Numbered from the stretch's first letter, positions 39,701 to 52,986 are shown. The stretch is 64,000 bases of DNA from Symbiodinium natans (GCA_905221605.1 CAJNDS010000014.1:575920-639919), one strand, 5' to 3'. Translations and numbers: made by a program. The notes: generated from the letters alone by a model not told the origin.

Positions 39701-42700
39701 GGGTTTAGGGTTTAGGGTTTAGGGCTTAGGGTTTAGGGCTTAGGGTTTAGGGTTTATCAGCTGCTCTCGAAGCCATGCACCTTAAAGCCCGAGCCTCGAA
39801 GGCATGGAGCCCCAAAGCCCGCAAGCCCTCTGCAAGAAATAGGGGAAGCTTCGGGCTCAGCGTTTCGGATTTACGATTTAGGGTGGCCCTGAGCCCTAAA
39901 GCCTAAACCCCCCCCTAAACCCACTACACCCACTAAACCCTACACCCCCCCCTAAACCCACTGAACCCTAAACCCGGAACCCCAAACCCTAGAAGCTGCG
40001 ACCTAGTCTGGGGTTTGGGACTCCTCCGCCGTCGCCACGGAGCGCGCCGTCCCGCCGCCCTCGGAGTCCGGCGCACAAGTGCTGGCGTCGCAGAGGCCGT
40101 CCTTCCAGAGTTGGGCGTAGGGTGTCGGTATAGGGTATAGGGTCTTGGCCCAAGACCCTATGGTTTAGGGTTTAGGGTTGAGGGTTTAGGGTTTAGGGTT
40201 TAGGGTTTAGGGTTTGGGGTTTAGGGTTTAGGGTTTCGGGTTTAGGGTTTAGGGTTTAGGGTTTAGGGTTTAGGGTTTAGGGTTTAGGGTTTAGGGATTA
40301 GGGTTTAGGGCTGGCTCCGGGTTTGGGGTTGTAAGGTTTGGGATTCGGCAGGTTAAGCGAGAGTTTAGGGGGTTTAGTGGCTTGGGTAGGAGTCTGGAGG
40401 GGGTTCGAGGTTTTGGAGAAAAGACAACACTAAACCCCGCACACGTCTTTCTCCCAAAGCCCTCGCGGTTGCCCCAACCAAGCGCCGCAATCGCAAAAAA
40501 ACCGACCCAAAAAACCCTAGACCCTCACCCCGATTCCTGGACCCTCAACCCTCATCCCTCAAGCCCAAACACCAAGCCGCCTGAACCCTGCACCCTACCC
40601 TGAACCCTGAGGCCTAAACCCCAAACCCTAAACCCTAAACCCCAACCCCTAAACCCCAAACCCCAAACCCTAAACCCTAAACCCCTAACCCTAAACCCCA
40701 AACCCCAAACCCCAAACACTAAACGCCAAACCCTGTTGGCCAGCAGCCCTCCTTGACGCAGGGAAGCGCCGCCTCAGCCATGGCCAGAGGCGGCGGTCTT
40801 GCTGGGGTGCGCCTGCTTCAGGTCTCAGAGAACCTATTGGTTAGGCTTTGAGGTTTGGGTAAAGGGTCGAGGGTGTAAGGTCTGAAGATTAAGGTTCGGG
40901 GTTGGGGGTGGTGCGCCTCTTTGTGCTCCGACACCCAGAAGCCCTGAACCCTGAACCCTAAATGATGAGCCCTAGCTCTATACCTCGGCCCTGCACCACG
41001 AAACATCTACAAGCCCTACTTCAAGGCTCGGAGAACTTAACAGGTTGCACTTCAGGCTCTAGGGTTTTTAGGGCTTAGGGTTCAAAATGGGTGTAGGTTG
41101 GAAGTGTAGAACTTAGGGCCTTTTTAGGGCTTATGGTGCCTATGTTGGGTCATCCTGTGCCTAAACCCAAAAAAAAGCTTAACCCCAAAACCCGAGAAAA
41201 AAAAAAAAAAAAAAAAAAAAAAACAGCCCCAACCAAAAAAAAAAAACAAGAACCTTTTCCTGAATCCTGGCCTCGGGCTCCGTGTCGACTCTTGGCGGTG
41301 CTGAGCAGCCAAGTCCTCAAGTTAGGCTTGGGGGGAGGAGGGGGGGTGTAGGGCTTCAAGGTTTCAGGGCTTAAACCCCAAACCCTAAACCCTGAGGTTA
41401 GGGTTTTAGGTTTTCAGGGCTTCGGATTTCAGGGTGTTGAGGCTTCAGGATTTCAGGGTTTCAGGGTTTCAGGGTTTTGCTTTTCGGGCTTCTGCAGCAG
41501 CAGGTCCCAATTCCTACGCCTCATAGGGCTTTCGCCACGGGAGGTTTAGGAATCTAGGCCCCAGGGTCGAGGGTTTGGGGCTCAGGATTGAGGCTGGGGA
41601 GTTGGAATGTTGGTCTAGGGGCATGAGACATCCTTCCCTACGCGAAAGCCTAACACCTAACCCTCGAAACCCTAAATCCGAAATCTAAACCCTAAACCCC
41701 TGAGCCCGTAACCCAACCCCTCAGCCCAAAACACTAAACCCTAGACCCTAAAGCCCAAACCCTAACCCTGGTAAGAGTGTTTTTTTTTTACCCTAACCCT
41801 AAACCCTAAACCCGAAAGCCCCTCGGTTTGTCTGCGCCTCGCAGAGCTGGGTCTTCGCCTCCAGGGCCCTTTCCAGCGCCGCAGCCCTATGGGCCTCGAT
41901 TTTCAATGCCGCCCGAGCCTGGGGTGGGGAGGGGGGGATAAACCCTAAACTACCCAACTAACCCTACCCTACTAACCCTAGCTACTAACCCTAAACTACC
42001 CTACTAACCCTAAACCCTAAACCCGTCAGGGAAGTGAGGAAGTTGCTATTGGCAATTTAGGGGCATTAGGGCTTAGGATTTGGGGTGCGAGGGTGTAGGG
42101 TGGACCTCCACCTCAGAGTTATGGCGTCTTGTTCTTAGGACAGAGACATGAACTGGCATCAAAAGCTACGAAGGACTTTTTTTTTGGTCTTAGGACAAGC
42201 CTTGGGCTCAAGCTATTCATCGCACTCTAGTCAATGGCCCTGGCCACTCATACCCCAAACTTCAAGCCCCAAACCCTAAAGAACCCAGAAGCCCTGCCCT
42301 AAACCCTAAACCCCAAACCCGAAACCCTGAACCCCAAACCCCCACGCCCCAAACTCTCAAGAACCCTGAAACCCTAACCATCCGCTGACTTCCCACCAGA
42401 CCTCCTCGAGCTCCTCCTGCTGTCTGCGCAAAGCCACTTGCAGCCCCTGCTTGGACAGTTGAGGGTTTGGGCAGGTTTGCGGTTTTACGGTTTAGGGTTT
42501 AAAGTTTAGGGGTAGGGCTTAGGGTTTAAGGGTTTAAGGGCATAGGGTGTTTTTTGGGTTTGGTGCTTCGGGCTGTAGGGTTTGGAGATTGGACGCAAGG
42601 CTTTCCAGGGCAGAATGCCAATACGAACCCTGACTTTAGCTTGCCAGTCCTTAGACCCTAAACACTGAACCCGAAAACCCCAAACCCTAAACCCTAAATC

Positions 42701-42870
42701 CTAAACCCTATCGGACCCTATCTAAACCCTAAACCCTAAACCCTAAACTCCATCCCCCGATAGCCCCGGTTGAAGTCCTCGAGCTGCCGCGGCTCCACGT
42801 CGGCCCCGTGCGCTTGCGCCGGCGGGGGCCCGGATTCCAGCAAGACCTTCCTTGGCTTGGGCTGTTCAGG
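36775..42870. repeat. Degenerate telomere-like region, part 1
   Basis: Clear tracts: TTTAGGG at 36,776-36,890, 37,200-37,300, 38,838-38,890, 39,148-39,327, 39,637-39,755 and 40,163-40,310; CCCTAAA/CCCCAAA at 37,040-37,085, 38,990-39,050 and 40,612-40,735. The DNA between is mostly decayed versions of the same words plus short unique pieces, and an A-run at 41,196-41,223. No gene is supported. Confidence 0.75.
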
Positions 42871-42871
42871 G

Positions 42872-43133
42872 TTGGGATGTTACCCCTTACACTAAGGGTT
42901 TAGGGTTTAGGGTTTAGGGCTTAGGGTTTAGGGTTTAGGGTTTAGGGTTTAGGGTTTAGGGTTTAGAGTTTAGGGTTTTGGGTTGAGGGTTTAGGGTTTA
43001 GGGTTTAGGGTTTAGGGGGGCTTGGTGCTGGGGATGTTCCCCCTTATTTTTCTCACAGTCCTTATAGTAGGGATTATAAGAGGGGTACTATCATCCCGAT
43101 GAAGGGGTATTAGTGTAAGGGGCAACATCCCAA
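42872..43133. mobile_element. Small inverted-repeat element (MITE-like)
   Basis: TTGGGATGTTACCCCTTACACTAA at 42,872-42,895 pairs with its inverted counterpart at 43,110-43,133 (one mismatch). An internal second left end (gggatgttcccccttatt) lies at 43,031-43,048. A further right-hand end is at 49,273-49,296. No coding capacity; telomere-like DNA fills part of the interior. Confidence 0.5.
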
Positions 43134-43347
43134 GTTTAGGGTTCAGGGCTTGAGGGCTCTTGCGCCATGTGTTGAAAGGGTTGAGGGCTTTAGGCTTTGG
43201 GGCTTTAGGGCTGCAGGTCCGGCGTTCAGCCCTGATAGGTTTTTGGACTCACGGGGTTTAGCATGATTAACCGAACCACTCAAAAAGCAAAAGAAATGCA
43301 TCCAAATGAGGCGCGGATAAAGCCGATTTATGGGCTCAACCCTGAGG

Positions 43348-43578
43348 CTATTTTGCTGAGGGTTTAGGGGCTAGGGTGTAGGGCTCAAGGCCATGGGCCA
43401 CCATCTCATAGAACGTGCTGAGGTTGCGGGACGTAACCCAAATCAATTCAATGTTGGAAGCCAAGACTTTGGCTATGCCAAGACGATTAAGAGACGCTGA
43501 GGCACTCCTGACAGCTGTACTGTTAAATTCCGAGAGTATGCCTTGCTCATAGTTTTGGGGGTCCCAAAAGCTGTCCAT
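43348..43578 (-). CDS. Possible first exon, function unknown
   Basis: The ATG at 43,578 opens a minus frame of balanced composition (MDSFWDPQNYEQGILSEF, RLGIAKVLASNIELIWVTS) that reads like protein until it enters telomere-like text. No motif was recognised. As with the laminin-G-like gene, the repeat may be intronic. Confidence 0.25.
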   Translation of the reverse strand: MDSFWDPQNYEQGILSEFNSTAVRSASASLNRLGIAKVLASNIELIWVTSRNLSTFYEMVAHGLEPYTLAPKPSAK

Positions 43579-45123
43579 AGTTCACTTCTCCTTGAAACCA
43601 AAAGCAACAACAACAAGCCCGATTCCTAACGGGACAACAACTTCCGATGGACCCCGACATCTCGGTTCGCTCTGGCAAAGCGTCTGCAGGAAGCGGATGT
43701 GCGCCTGGCAGGGCTTTGCAGCGAGGCGGTGCTTAAAGCAACCCGACACCAAAACCACAGAGGTCGGGACAGTCCGAATGTCGCGGGGGGGGGGGCAAAC
43801 AGGGAATAGGGTTTGGCATAGCCTGCACACGAACGAAGAGCTCATGATGTGGGTTCGGGTCTCGGAGACCCGAGGCTTCAGGGACTTTGGCACCTTTGGG
43901 TTTGGGGTTTGGGGTTTAGGGTTTAGGGTTTAGGGTTTAGGGTTTGGGGTTTAGGGTTTAGGGTTTAGGGTTTAGGGTTTAGGGTTTGGGGGGTTTAGGG
44001 GGGTTTGGGGTTCCCAGTGGACGGATTCAGGACTTGGGGCTCAAGAGTCTTCGCATGGCTTCGCGCTGCACCAATTTCAGGACTCCAAGCCCTCATTGGA
44101 CTCATGGCCGACTGGAGTCCTAAGATTCAATCTCTATTTGCCGAAACCGCCGAAACCCTACACTTTCTAACCCTAAACCTTAAACCTTAAACCCCTAAAC
44201 CCCTAAACCCCTAAACCCCTAAACCCCTAAACCCCTAAATCCTAAACCCTCCGACCCAGCTCCTGCCTGCAAGCCCCGGATCAGGCAGTCTTTGGCCACG
44301 TCCGATGCAGCAGCCAACTCGCTTCCAGCCATGTTCTCCCAACGATTTCTCGGATTCAAGTTTGGATTTGGGGTTTTTCTCGGATTTTACTTGGGATTTG
44401 GGGGCAAGGCTTGGGGTTCTAGACCCGAAATTACTAAGCCCTTGTGCTTGAGCTGCCCTTGTGCCCTAAGAAACATGGGCTCGATCCTCTGTCCGGGCTA
44501 AATTTGAAAATGGGGCCCCCTGTAATCCTTCGAACACGGACGTGATGTTCTCGGCCAAGTTCCATCCCCAACAAATACCTTCAACCAAGCTCTTGGTGCC
44601 CATGGTTTAGGGGTTAATTAGGGTTTAGGGTTTAATTAGGGTGTAGGGTTTAGGGTTTGGAGTTTAGGGTTTAGGGTTTAGAGCTTAGCGTTTAGGGCCC
44701 CGCCCAAGAAACCTTATCGCACACCGTCCGGCGGACTCCCGTGTGCCCCTTGTTGAGCCGCAGGCACAGGCACAGGTGCACCCTAATCCCTACAACCCCA
44801 AACCCTAACCCCAAAACCCTAAACCCGAAAACCCGAAAACCCTCAACCCCATGTCCGGGTAGGCCTCCCCAAAAGCCTTAAGCTGAACCTGTCTCACCCC
44901 CAGCTGATGGGGGCTTCTGAAGCTTTTGTGGGGTGGAGGGGGACGGGGGGGGGGAGGGAGGGGGCTTACGAAATTCTCACAGCACAACACGGGGGCTCAG
45001 CGCGTGGGCCTGCAAGCCACTGCAGAGCAGCCGAGCCCAAGACGATCTGCCGAAGCCTTTGTCCAGCAGAAGGCCTGGCGGCGCGCCATCTTTGGGTCTT
45101 CAACCCCTTTGGGGCTTTGGAGG

Positions 45124-45590
45124 TTTTGGGTAGGGTTTAGGTTTTAGGGGTTTAGGGTTTTAGGGTTTTAGGCAGGGTTTAGTTTTCAGGGTTTTAGGGT
45201 TTTAGGGATTTAGGGTTTTGGGTAGGGTTTAGGTATTAGGGTTTTAGGGTTTAGGGTTTTAGGGTTTTAGGGTTTTAGGGTTTTAGGGTTTTAGGGTTTT
45301 AGCGTTTTAGGGGTTTAGGGTTTTAGGGTTTTAGGGTTTTAGGGTTTTAGGGTTTTAGGGTTTTAGGGTTTCAGGTAGGGGTTCAAGGTTTTAGGGTTTT
45401 AGGGTTTTAGGGTTTTAGGGTTTTAGGGTTTTAGGTAGGGTTTAGGTTTTAGGGTTTTAGGGTTTTAGGGTTTTAGGGTTTTGGGGTTTTGGGGTTTTGG
45501 GGTTTTAGGGTTTTAGGGTTTCAGGGTTTTAGGGTTTTAGGGTTTTAGGGTCTTAGGGTTTCAGTGTTTTGGGGTCTTAGGGGTTAGGGT
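45124..45590 (+). repeat. TTTTAGGG variant telomere-like array
   Basis: Over 40 units of the 8-base variant TTTTAGGG, with a few TTTTGGGG and TTTCAGGG. Neighbouring tracts are 7-base TTTAGGG. Confidence 0.92.
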
Positions 45591-47198
45591 TAAGGGGTCT
45601 GTGGGCCAGATGGCTTGCCTCAATGTTCGAGTGTGGTCGTGAGATTCTTCCCTGCCTCCAGGGATCAGTACCGTTTGGGGCTTTGGCCTTCGGCTACCCA
45701 GACATGGTCCATATTTGCGTGCTTGAGGTAACCAACATCCGAAGGGAAGCTGCGACGAGTACAAAACTCTGAGTCCCAAAACCCTAAACCCTAAACCCTA
45801 AACCCTGCTAAACCCTCAGCCGCTGTTCTGCAAATGTCGCTGCTGTAGGTTTAAGGGAAGGACATCGTTATCCCAAAATTGCTAAACCCTAAACCCTAAA
45901 CCCTAAACCCTAAATCCTAAACCCTAAACCCTAATTGTCAAACACGGAAAGAGAAGCGCGACCAGCCCGCGACAGCACCAGCGGCTGCGCTGCCCCGGAG
46001 CCCGGCTCCCGAAATTGTTTGGCCTCGGCGCCTGGGAGCACAGGAGCCCCGAAAACCCTAAACCCGAAACCCTAAACCCTAAACCCTAAACCCTGGCTTG
46101 GGATTACAAAGAAAATCTCCCTACAACTACGAAACAAAGGTGTTTTCCCTTTGTTTAAGAGTCGAGTCTCTGGGACCTGGGATTTGTGGGTTCTTAAGGG
46201 GCTTTGGGCTTAGACTTTGTGTGTAGGGGCTTTCCGATGTCTTTTGGGTTTAGGACCTTTAGGCCTCGAGTGAATCTTAAGAGCCTGGTTTCGGGGATCA
46301 GGTTTTCCTCAAGTTTGGTAAGGGGCTCACTTCGGGGCCTTTGGGGGTTTAAGGGCTGCACAACATCTCTAAACCCTTAACCCCCTAAGCCCTGAACATC
46401 CCTAAACCCCAAAACCCCAAACCCCAAACCCATCCTCCTAAGCCCTAAACCCTCAATCCCAAACCCCCCAACCTAACCCCCAAACATCTGCTAGGCGCAG
46501 GCCTAAGGCATCTGGAGTAAAAGAGCTAGCCACCTGCTTCATCCCTGTCCCCGGCAGTGCCGGTCCAAAGTGTTAAATCCCAAACCCTAAACCGAGAACC
46601 TCCCTCTTTTTTCCCTCGCCTCCGCCCCCATTCAGGACCCCCCTTGGTTTCGGGCCAGCACCCAAGCCCGATAAATTCGAGGATTAGAAGTACTCAATCC
46701 AAAGCCTAAACCCTTAACCCTACACGTCCTTCAATCCTCAACCGATTCGTAACTCTGGGATTAAGGGTGCACATGTATTGCTTTGAGTTTCCCCAGTGTC
46801 TGGTTTAGGATGTTTAGGGTTTAGGATTTTGGGATTCGGGGTTGCCTGCGGGCGGGTTCTTGTACACGCTGATGAAGCGCTCGTTGCCCGTGCCACTGGA
46901 CCTTGGGGGTTTTGAGGGCTCAGGGCTTGGGGACGTTTAGGGTTTAGGGTTCAGGAACTTCCTTCGAAATGCTAGAACCCTAAACCCTAAGCGCTAGACC
47001 CGAAACTAGGCTTGGGGTTCTTCTGCAACTTTAAGCCGCTCCAGCGCCCAATAATTCCCTAAACCCTAAACCCCTAAACCCCTTAAACCCCTTAACCCCT
47101 AAACCCCGAAACCCCAAACATACCCTGAGCCCCAGAGACCCCGAATCCACAGAATCAGAGACCTCCTAGAACCAAAAAACTGCATATTTACGACTGCC

Positions 47199-47209
47199 AA
47201 TGAGGGCCC

Positions 47210-47281
<72 letters not shown>

Positions 47282-47413
47282 TAATATATAATATAATATA
47301 ATATAATATAATATAATATAATATAATATAATATAATATAATATAATATAATATAATATAATATAATATAATATAATATAATATAATATATAAATATAAT
47401 CCCTTTATATAGA

Positions 47414-47446
<33 letters not shown>

Positions 47447-47486
47447 TATGTATATACCCTTTAAGGGATTATATAGGGCCCTCATT
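47199..47486. repeat. AT microsatellite enclosed by a perfect 19-bp inverted repeat
   Basis: AATGAGGGCCCTATATAAT at 47,199-47,217 is exactly inverted at 47,468-47,486. Between them lie (TAA)n to about 47,280, (ATAAT)n to about 47,390 and (AT)n. The whole could fold into one long hairpin. Confidence 0.85.
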
Positions 47487-49460
47487 CCCTCATTTCCCTA
47501 CTAAGAGCCACGGGCACGAGGGCGCTGCAGCGTGTGAAGTCGGAAGGACTCGGCGATCTTGTGGATGTACTTCCGATCCTCAGAGGGCGCGGCATGTTGG
47601 AGTTGCCCTAAACCCTAAACCCTAAACCCTAAACCCTAAACCCTAAACCCTAAACGTTGTTGTAGGATTTAGGGCTCATGGTATAAGGTTTGGGTTTCAG
47701 GGTTTAAATCTCCGTACCTCAAGGGTGCAGAAGGAAACGGACAAGCCAACAGGGCATGCTCTGCTTGGGGTTCTTCATGATCTTCGATGCTTCCCCAGGA
47801 TTTCATTGTTGATTCACTGTATTCTCTTCGTACTTTATTCATTCGCTTATTCACTCACTCCGCTCTCTTCACACACCATTCATAATATTAATACTGTGAA
47901 GAGAACGCATTATATTAATTTATGAGCGAATGAACAGAGTGAATGAACGCATGAAATTAATGTAAGCGTGAACGTAACACACGGACTTACAATATACTTC
48001 TTATGGCCCGTGCATACAATACTAATTCTAAAAATAAACCACTCACTCTCTTGGTGCGGTCGTTTGCTCCCTTAAATAGCCCATTCATGCGTCTTCTCTT
48101 CGTTCATCCTAATAATGTGGCCTTTCCAGGAGCTAGACGACTTGTTTTGGGCATCGCAAATTCTGAAGAAGAGGAGCACTATAAACAAGAACTGCTGCAC
48201 GGAGCCTGGCCACGTTTAGGGTTTAGGGTTTAGGGTTTAGGGTTTAGGGTTTAGGGTTTAGGGTTTGGGGTTTAGAATTTAGGGTTTAGGGTTTAGGGTT
48301 TAGGGTTTAGGGTTTAGGGTTTCGGGTTTCGGGTTTAGGGTTTAGGGTTTAGGGTTTAGGGTTTAGGGTTTAGGGTTTAGGGTTTAGGGTTTGCTAGAAC
48401 CCCTCCAATAATACCATTAAGCCCTCAACAACCCCAAACCCCAAACCCTAAACCCCAAACCTCGAACCCCAAACCCTAAACCCTAAACCCCTCCTCTCGC
48501 CAGTTGAGGCAGGCACCGCAGAGGTCAGGTCCTTCGGAAAGTCGATCTTGGCATCCTCGAGACGTTGAGAGCAGGTAGGGGCTCTTTTGCGGAAGGGGGA
48601 AGTCGGTAGCTACAAACCCTGAAAGCTATTCTCTCCTGATTAGAGTCTAGGCTTTAGGGTTGAGGGTTTATGGTTGAGGGTTAGGGTTGAGGGTTGAGGG
48701 TTGAGGGTTTAGGGTTGAGGGTTTAGGGTTGAGGGTTTAGGGTTGAGTTGGCATGGGGACCCGGCCAGGAGGCATGGGTGAGGAAACCCAAGGCGAGTAA
48801 AAAGAGACCGGCGAAGAATCATGACCTCCCTTCATTAAGGGTCTAGGCTTTTGGGTTTTGGGTTTGGGTTCTAAAAATTTCAAACTCCATTCATGAGGTT
48901 GTGGGGAGAAGGTTCTACGGTAGCGTGAGGAATATCTGGCGGCATGGTATACAAAGGAGCAGACTCTTAGTCGAGAAACACAGACGCAAACTCGACTCGA
49001 TGTTCGTTTGCCCTACTGAACGCACATTGCAACTTACTCAGACTCCTGGTAGAAAAAGATGCGAACACCTTGGAGAGAGAAGCCCCGGAAGCCCCTCACT
49101 GTAGTCAGCTTTGGCGTTTGTCCCCGAAAACCTAAACCCCTGCATACCCGAATCATGTCCAAATAACACTCAAGTTTCCTCTGAACTTTGTCGGGCCTTC
49201 CTCTGGCGACGGGAATAGTTAGGGTTAAGCCCTGAACACCTGGGGGAACTATAATATCCCTATTCAGGACTGTTAGTGTAAGGGGGAACATCCCAACTCC
49301 TGAACCTTAAAACCCTTCCCATTCCAACGAACTGACCTCGTCCGGATTGCCTTGCAAGTCGGACCTCATACTCGAGGCTTGCTTAGGGATTGGTATCTAG
49401 GCTTGGGGTTTCGGTCTAGGGTTTAGGGTTTAGGGTCTAGGGTTTAGGGTTTAGGGTTTA
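47487..49460. repeat. Degenerate telomere-like region, part 3
   Basis: Tracts at 47,608-47,655, 48,214-48,393 (TTTAGGG), 48,465-48,490, 48,655-48,747 (TTGAGGG variant) and 49,420-49,460. AT-richer unique DNA at 47,800-48,200 contains imperfect inverted words (attcattcgcttattcactc against gagcgaatgaacagagtgaat). Confidence 0.7.
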
Positions 49461-49629
49461 AGGAGGGCGTGTTGCTTCAAGACTTCGAGACTCGGGCATC
49501 TTCGGCGAAAAACCCCCCCTAAAATACATGGGACGGGTAAAACCTCAAACCCCCTAAAGCCCCGAATGAAGCCCTAACAGCGCTTTTGAGCTCTCCGGGG
49601 GCAACATGAAATTCGCGTGCTGTTTGTAG

Positions 49630-49893
49630 CTACTTTCGGGGCTTTCGTAAGGTGACTTCTCTGGTAAGGTTGCCACAAAGGGGCCTGGAAACATCAGCGC
49701 AAGAGGCTATTCCAGCGTTTCGGAAGCGCATCTGAGCATCCGGCAACTGTTTGGCGACATTCTTTCGAAAGCTTTCTGTCGTCATTGCACCAGGCACATC
49801 CAGGCACGTCCAACCAGTGTAAGGTTCTGACACAAGTTGGTTGTGGGATCCCACTTTGGACATAGACACCAACCCGAACCTGAAAGAAGCCAC
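49630..49893 (-). CDS. Possible exon, function unknown
   Basis: A minus frame with EPYTGWTCLDVPGAMTTESF and RKNVAKQLPDAQMRFRNAG has protein-like composition and outperforms overlapping frames. It has no recognised domain and no proven splice sites. Confidence 0.25.
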   Translation of the reverse strand: MASFRFGLVSMSKVGSHNQLVSEPYTGWTCLDVPGAMTTESFRKNVAKQLPDAQMRFRNAGIASCADVSRPLCGNLTREVTLRKPRK

Positions 49894-51004
49894 TCTCTTG
49901 TGCAGCCTGGGGTGTTGCCAATTCCGAGCGATGTGATGGATGCGTGGGTGGCAGGTTGTGCGAAGATTCTTCTGCTATGCTGTTTGCAGGACTAGAGCTA
50001 GAATTCAACTGCATGCAATCTGACACTGACATGGGCACACTGCTGAACTTGCTTGCCCAACCCTATGCTTCGCAACGGAAACTCTTAGGAACACATGGGG
50101 CAAGTTCTCCAAATAGAAGTTGGGGTCTCCATCGCCTGTTCTCATGGTTCCCCAGTGTAGGCCGAGGCGGTCTTCCCCTGGCATGTTGCTTTTAACAAGA
50201 GGAGTCTGGAAAATAGTTCACAAAAGCTCTTCTACGATGAAATGCTAGATGGGAAAGCTGGCTTCGTACGACAGGGAAAGAGTCACCACGCCTTGCCTGT
50301 CGAACCAGCCCCGCAAGTTCAATGAGCCCACGTTCTTCAACCGAAATGTGGAGAGTTTGCTGTTGGAGCAGAGCCTCTCTACTGCATCAGCAGCCCAGTA
50401 GGCCAGCTTCGATGTCCAGGTGAAAAAGGGGGCGTCACGTCGTCAAAAGAAACGAGAGAGCGTCTCGAATTCGAGACGGCTGGAAGCCCCAAATCCAAAG
50501 GCGACGGTTGCGGTTCCCCAATAGTTGGGTGCCTCCAACTGCCCAGCTGCCGCTGATTCACCCCGAATACGACAATAAGACGACATTCCAATGCCAACTT
50601 CAAGACATTCACATCCGCACAAAACACAGGCTTTGAAACCAGAGTTGCGCGGCCTTTCAGCAGATAAATTACCTTATATGGGCTCGAAAATATAGGTGAT
50701 TTAAAATCGACTTTGCGTGCACTCAATTGTGTTTTGTCGCTTGCTAACCGAATCTGTTGTGAAACGAGGGCTATATTTGTCGCAACAGAAGCCCTATCTC
50801 AGGCTTCGGCGATTTTTCAACGTGCTACAAGACATTGCCAACATCAACCTTCACAGAACACATACCAAAAACATTGGGCCACTTTACCGAGAAAGGCACA
50901 TGCCATTCCATTGCAAGCTGCTTTGCAGCTTTACCAAGCTTTGGGCATTGGCATGTACATGCTCGAGCACAAGGTGAAAGGCTGATTTTTTGGGTTTGAA
51001 CAGG

Positions 51005-51085
51005 CTGGGAGGGGGGGTGGGGGTTGGGGGGGGAGGTGGGGAGTGTGGGGGGGGTGGGGGGTTGGGGGTGGGCGGGGTTGGGGTA
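51005..51085 (+). repeat. G-rich tract with quadruplex potential
   Basis: At least eight runs of four or more G within 80 bp, separated by one to three bases. Confidence 0.8.
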
Positions 51086-52986
51086 GGGCTGAAGTGCCCT
51101 CTGGTCCTGATGATTCTTCAAGATGCAAGGAGCTGTTCCCCCCAATGCGTAGTGCTGCCTTCTCTGCTCCGGGGCACCCTCTTGTCACTCAAAAATGCCC
51201 GCAGTTTTGGCAACCAGTCATTCCTGGTCATATGTTTACTTCTACAGTGTTCTGAATCCCAAAGCTTGGCTGGTGTTTGAGTACGCGCGGCCCGGGTACG
51301 CTCGGTCCCGCAAACAGGATGCCCGTTGAACACGCTGGGATCCCCAAAAAAGCAGGATGCTAGCTGAAAACGCTCAGTCGTTTCGCGCAGACGAGGACCA
51401 CCAATACGCCTCTCGCTGAAACCTTCAAACCTCGCACGGTGGGTCTTCAAGTTTGATAGTAAGAGAACGCACAGTAAAAAAAAAGCTTCAAAAGGGGGTT
51501 GGTTACAACCACGTCCTTCACTGCAACAATTTCTTCTACACTACCACTACTACCACTGCTACCAATATTATCAACAGTCCTTGGAAAGAGTTCTTGCTGG
51601 AATGGGCTGCAAGAAAATGCTGTTGCAGGGAAACTGCATTTTTCTACGCGCAATTGCAAAAACTGAAGGGTTCTCAGAGGTTGCTGGTTTTCAAAGAGCG
51701 GACGGTTTTGCAACTGGATTTTGCAACTGATTTGAAACTGATCTGAAACTAGTTTGAAATTGTGGAAGAGAAGTTGAAAGTTGAAAAATGCCATATTCCG
51801 GAATTTCTGCCCCATCCTGGCCCTTGACATACGCCTCTGCATACAATGGCCAACTTGCATGACACACGAAGCTCCGACGCAGACTTTCACTTCATTGCAG
51901 ACTTTTGTGTTTTCCAAATGCCCGGAAACCAATTCGTGCACGCTTCCTCGATGTTCTCCATGGTCGGCTTGGGTCTTTGGTTGCCAAAAGTAACAATACC
52001 CGGGCGTTAAAACACCCCAAACGTGATCGATTCACTTTGTCTTCGGGCGTGATTAGAGACCATGAACTTCCGAAAGCTTACCAGTCTCCAGACCAGAATG
52101 TTCTTTTTTGGTCCAAGGGTGTTTTGCAAGACAGCTTCTACTCCCAGCTCTCGTTCCTGGTGATTTTGCAACTAAGACTTTGAAACAATCAATCTTTAGT
52201 TTGAAACAAATCATCCTGGCCTCCCTTCCCAGCGCCAGAATTTGCAAGTTTCAATTTTGTTTTTGTGGTTTCAAAAAAGGTTTAAGAAAGTTTCAAAAAC
52301 CCTCAACCCCCTCATCCCCAAACCTGAGCCCTGAACCCTCAACCCTCAACTCCAAACTCTGGAACGCAGAAAAGTTTTTGACAAGCAGACATGCTGCAAC
52401 GCTTTCAGTACAGATCGGTGAATCCATGTCGATGCATGCTCGTGGATTCACGCAGCTCAACATAAAGAAACTGCAGACGATATCACACACGCAAAAGAAC
52501 AATTTAAATAAGAAGCTTTTGGGTTTCTTAAGCCAAAGATGCAGTCCAAGCACTGAAAACGGACTTGCAAAGACACAAAAGCGCTTGTCAGCTTCTCGTT
52601 CAGGCATTGCATCTTTGCTGCGGCATGGTTGCAAGCAAGTCCATGTGGTCCCGTTATCAGAGTCTCCGCGCTCGAATCTCAATGTTGCACGCTCATAATG
52701 TTAAGATTCAGGTTTGAAAGGAATGACCTGCAAGATTTCGTCCGTCAACAGTTTGGAGACTGGCAAGTTTCGGAGGAGAACTGCAATTTCTGTCCGCGTG
52801 GTGTGAAAACTAGGACCTCTGGCATTCCTGCATTTTGTGCCTTAAGTCTCCAAGTGGACCGGACACGGTAAACTCACCATGCTTCCTATCTTCAATTTAC
52901 ACTGCTCGTCGCTGTCAACGCTGGTCGATGGCGCGGAAGAAGCTTTGGAAAGACACTGTTAAGGGGCTCAGGCGCCGAGCAAGGTT

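Larger units (their letters stand above)
43134..47198. repeat. Degenerate telomere-like region, part 2
   Basis: Tracts at 43,900-43,990 (TTTAGGG), 44,160-44,250 (CCCTAAA/CCCCTAAA), 45,124-45,590 (TTTTAGGG), 45,780-45,810, 45,885-45,930 and 46,055-46,095. The remainder is decayed repeat text with short unique pieces. Confidence 0.7.
49461..52985. other. Mostly unassigned unique DNA
   Basis: Many frames of 60-190 codons on both strands, none with a recognised domain. Local TTGAAAC-rich text occurs at 51,700-51,790 and 52,150-52,290. Confidence 0.4.
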
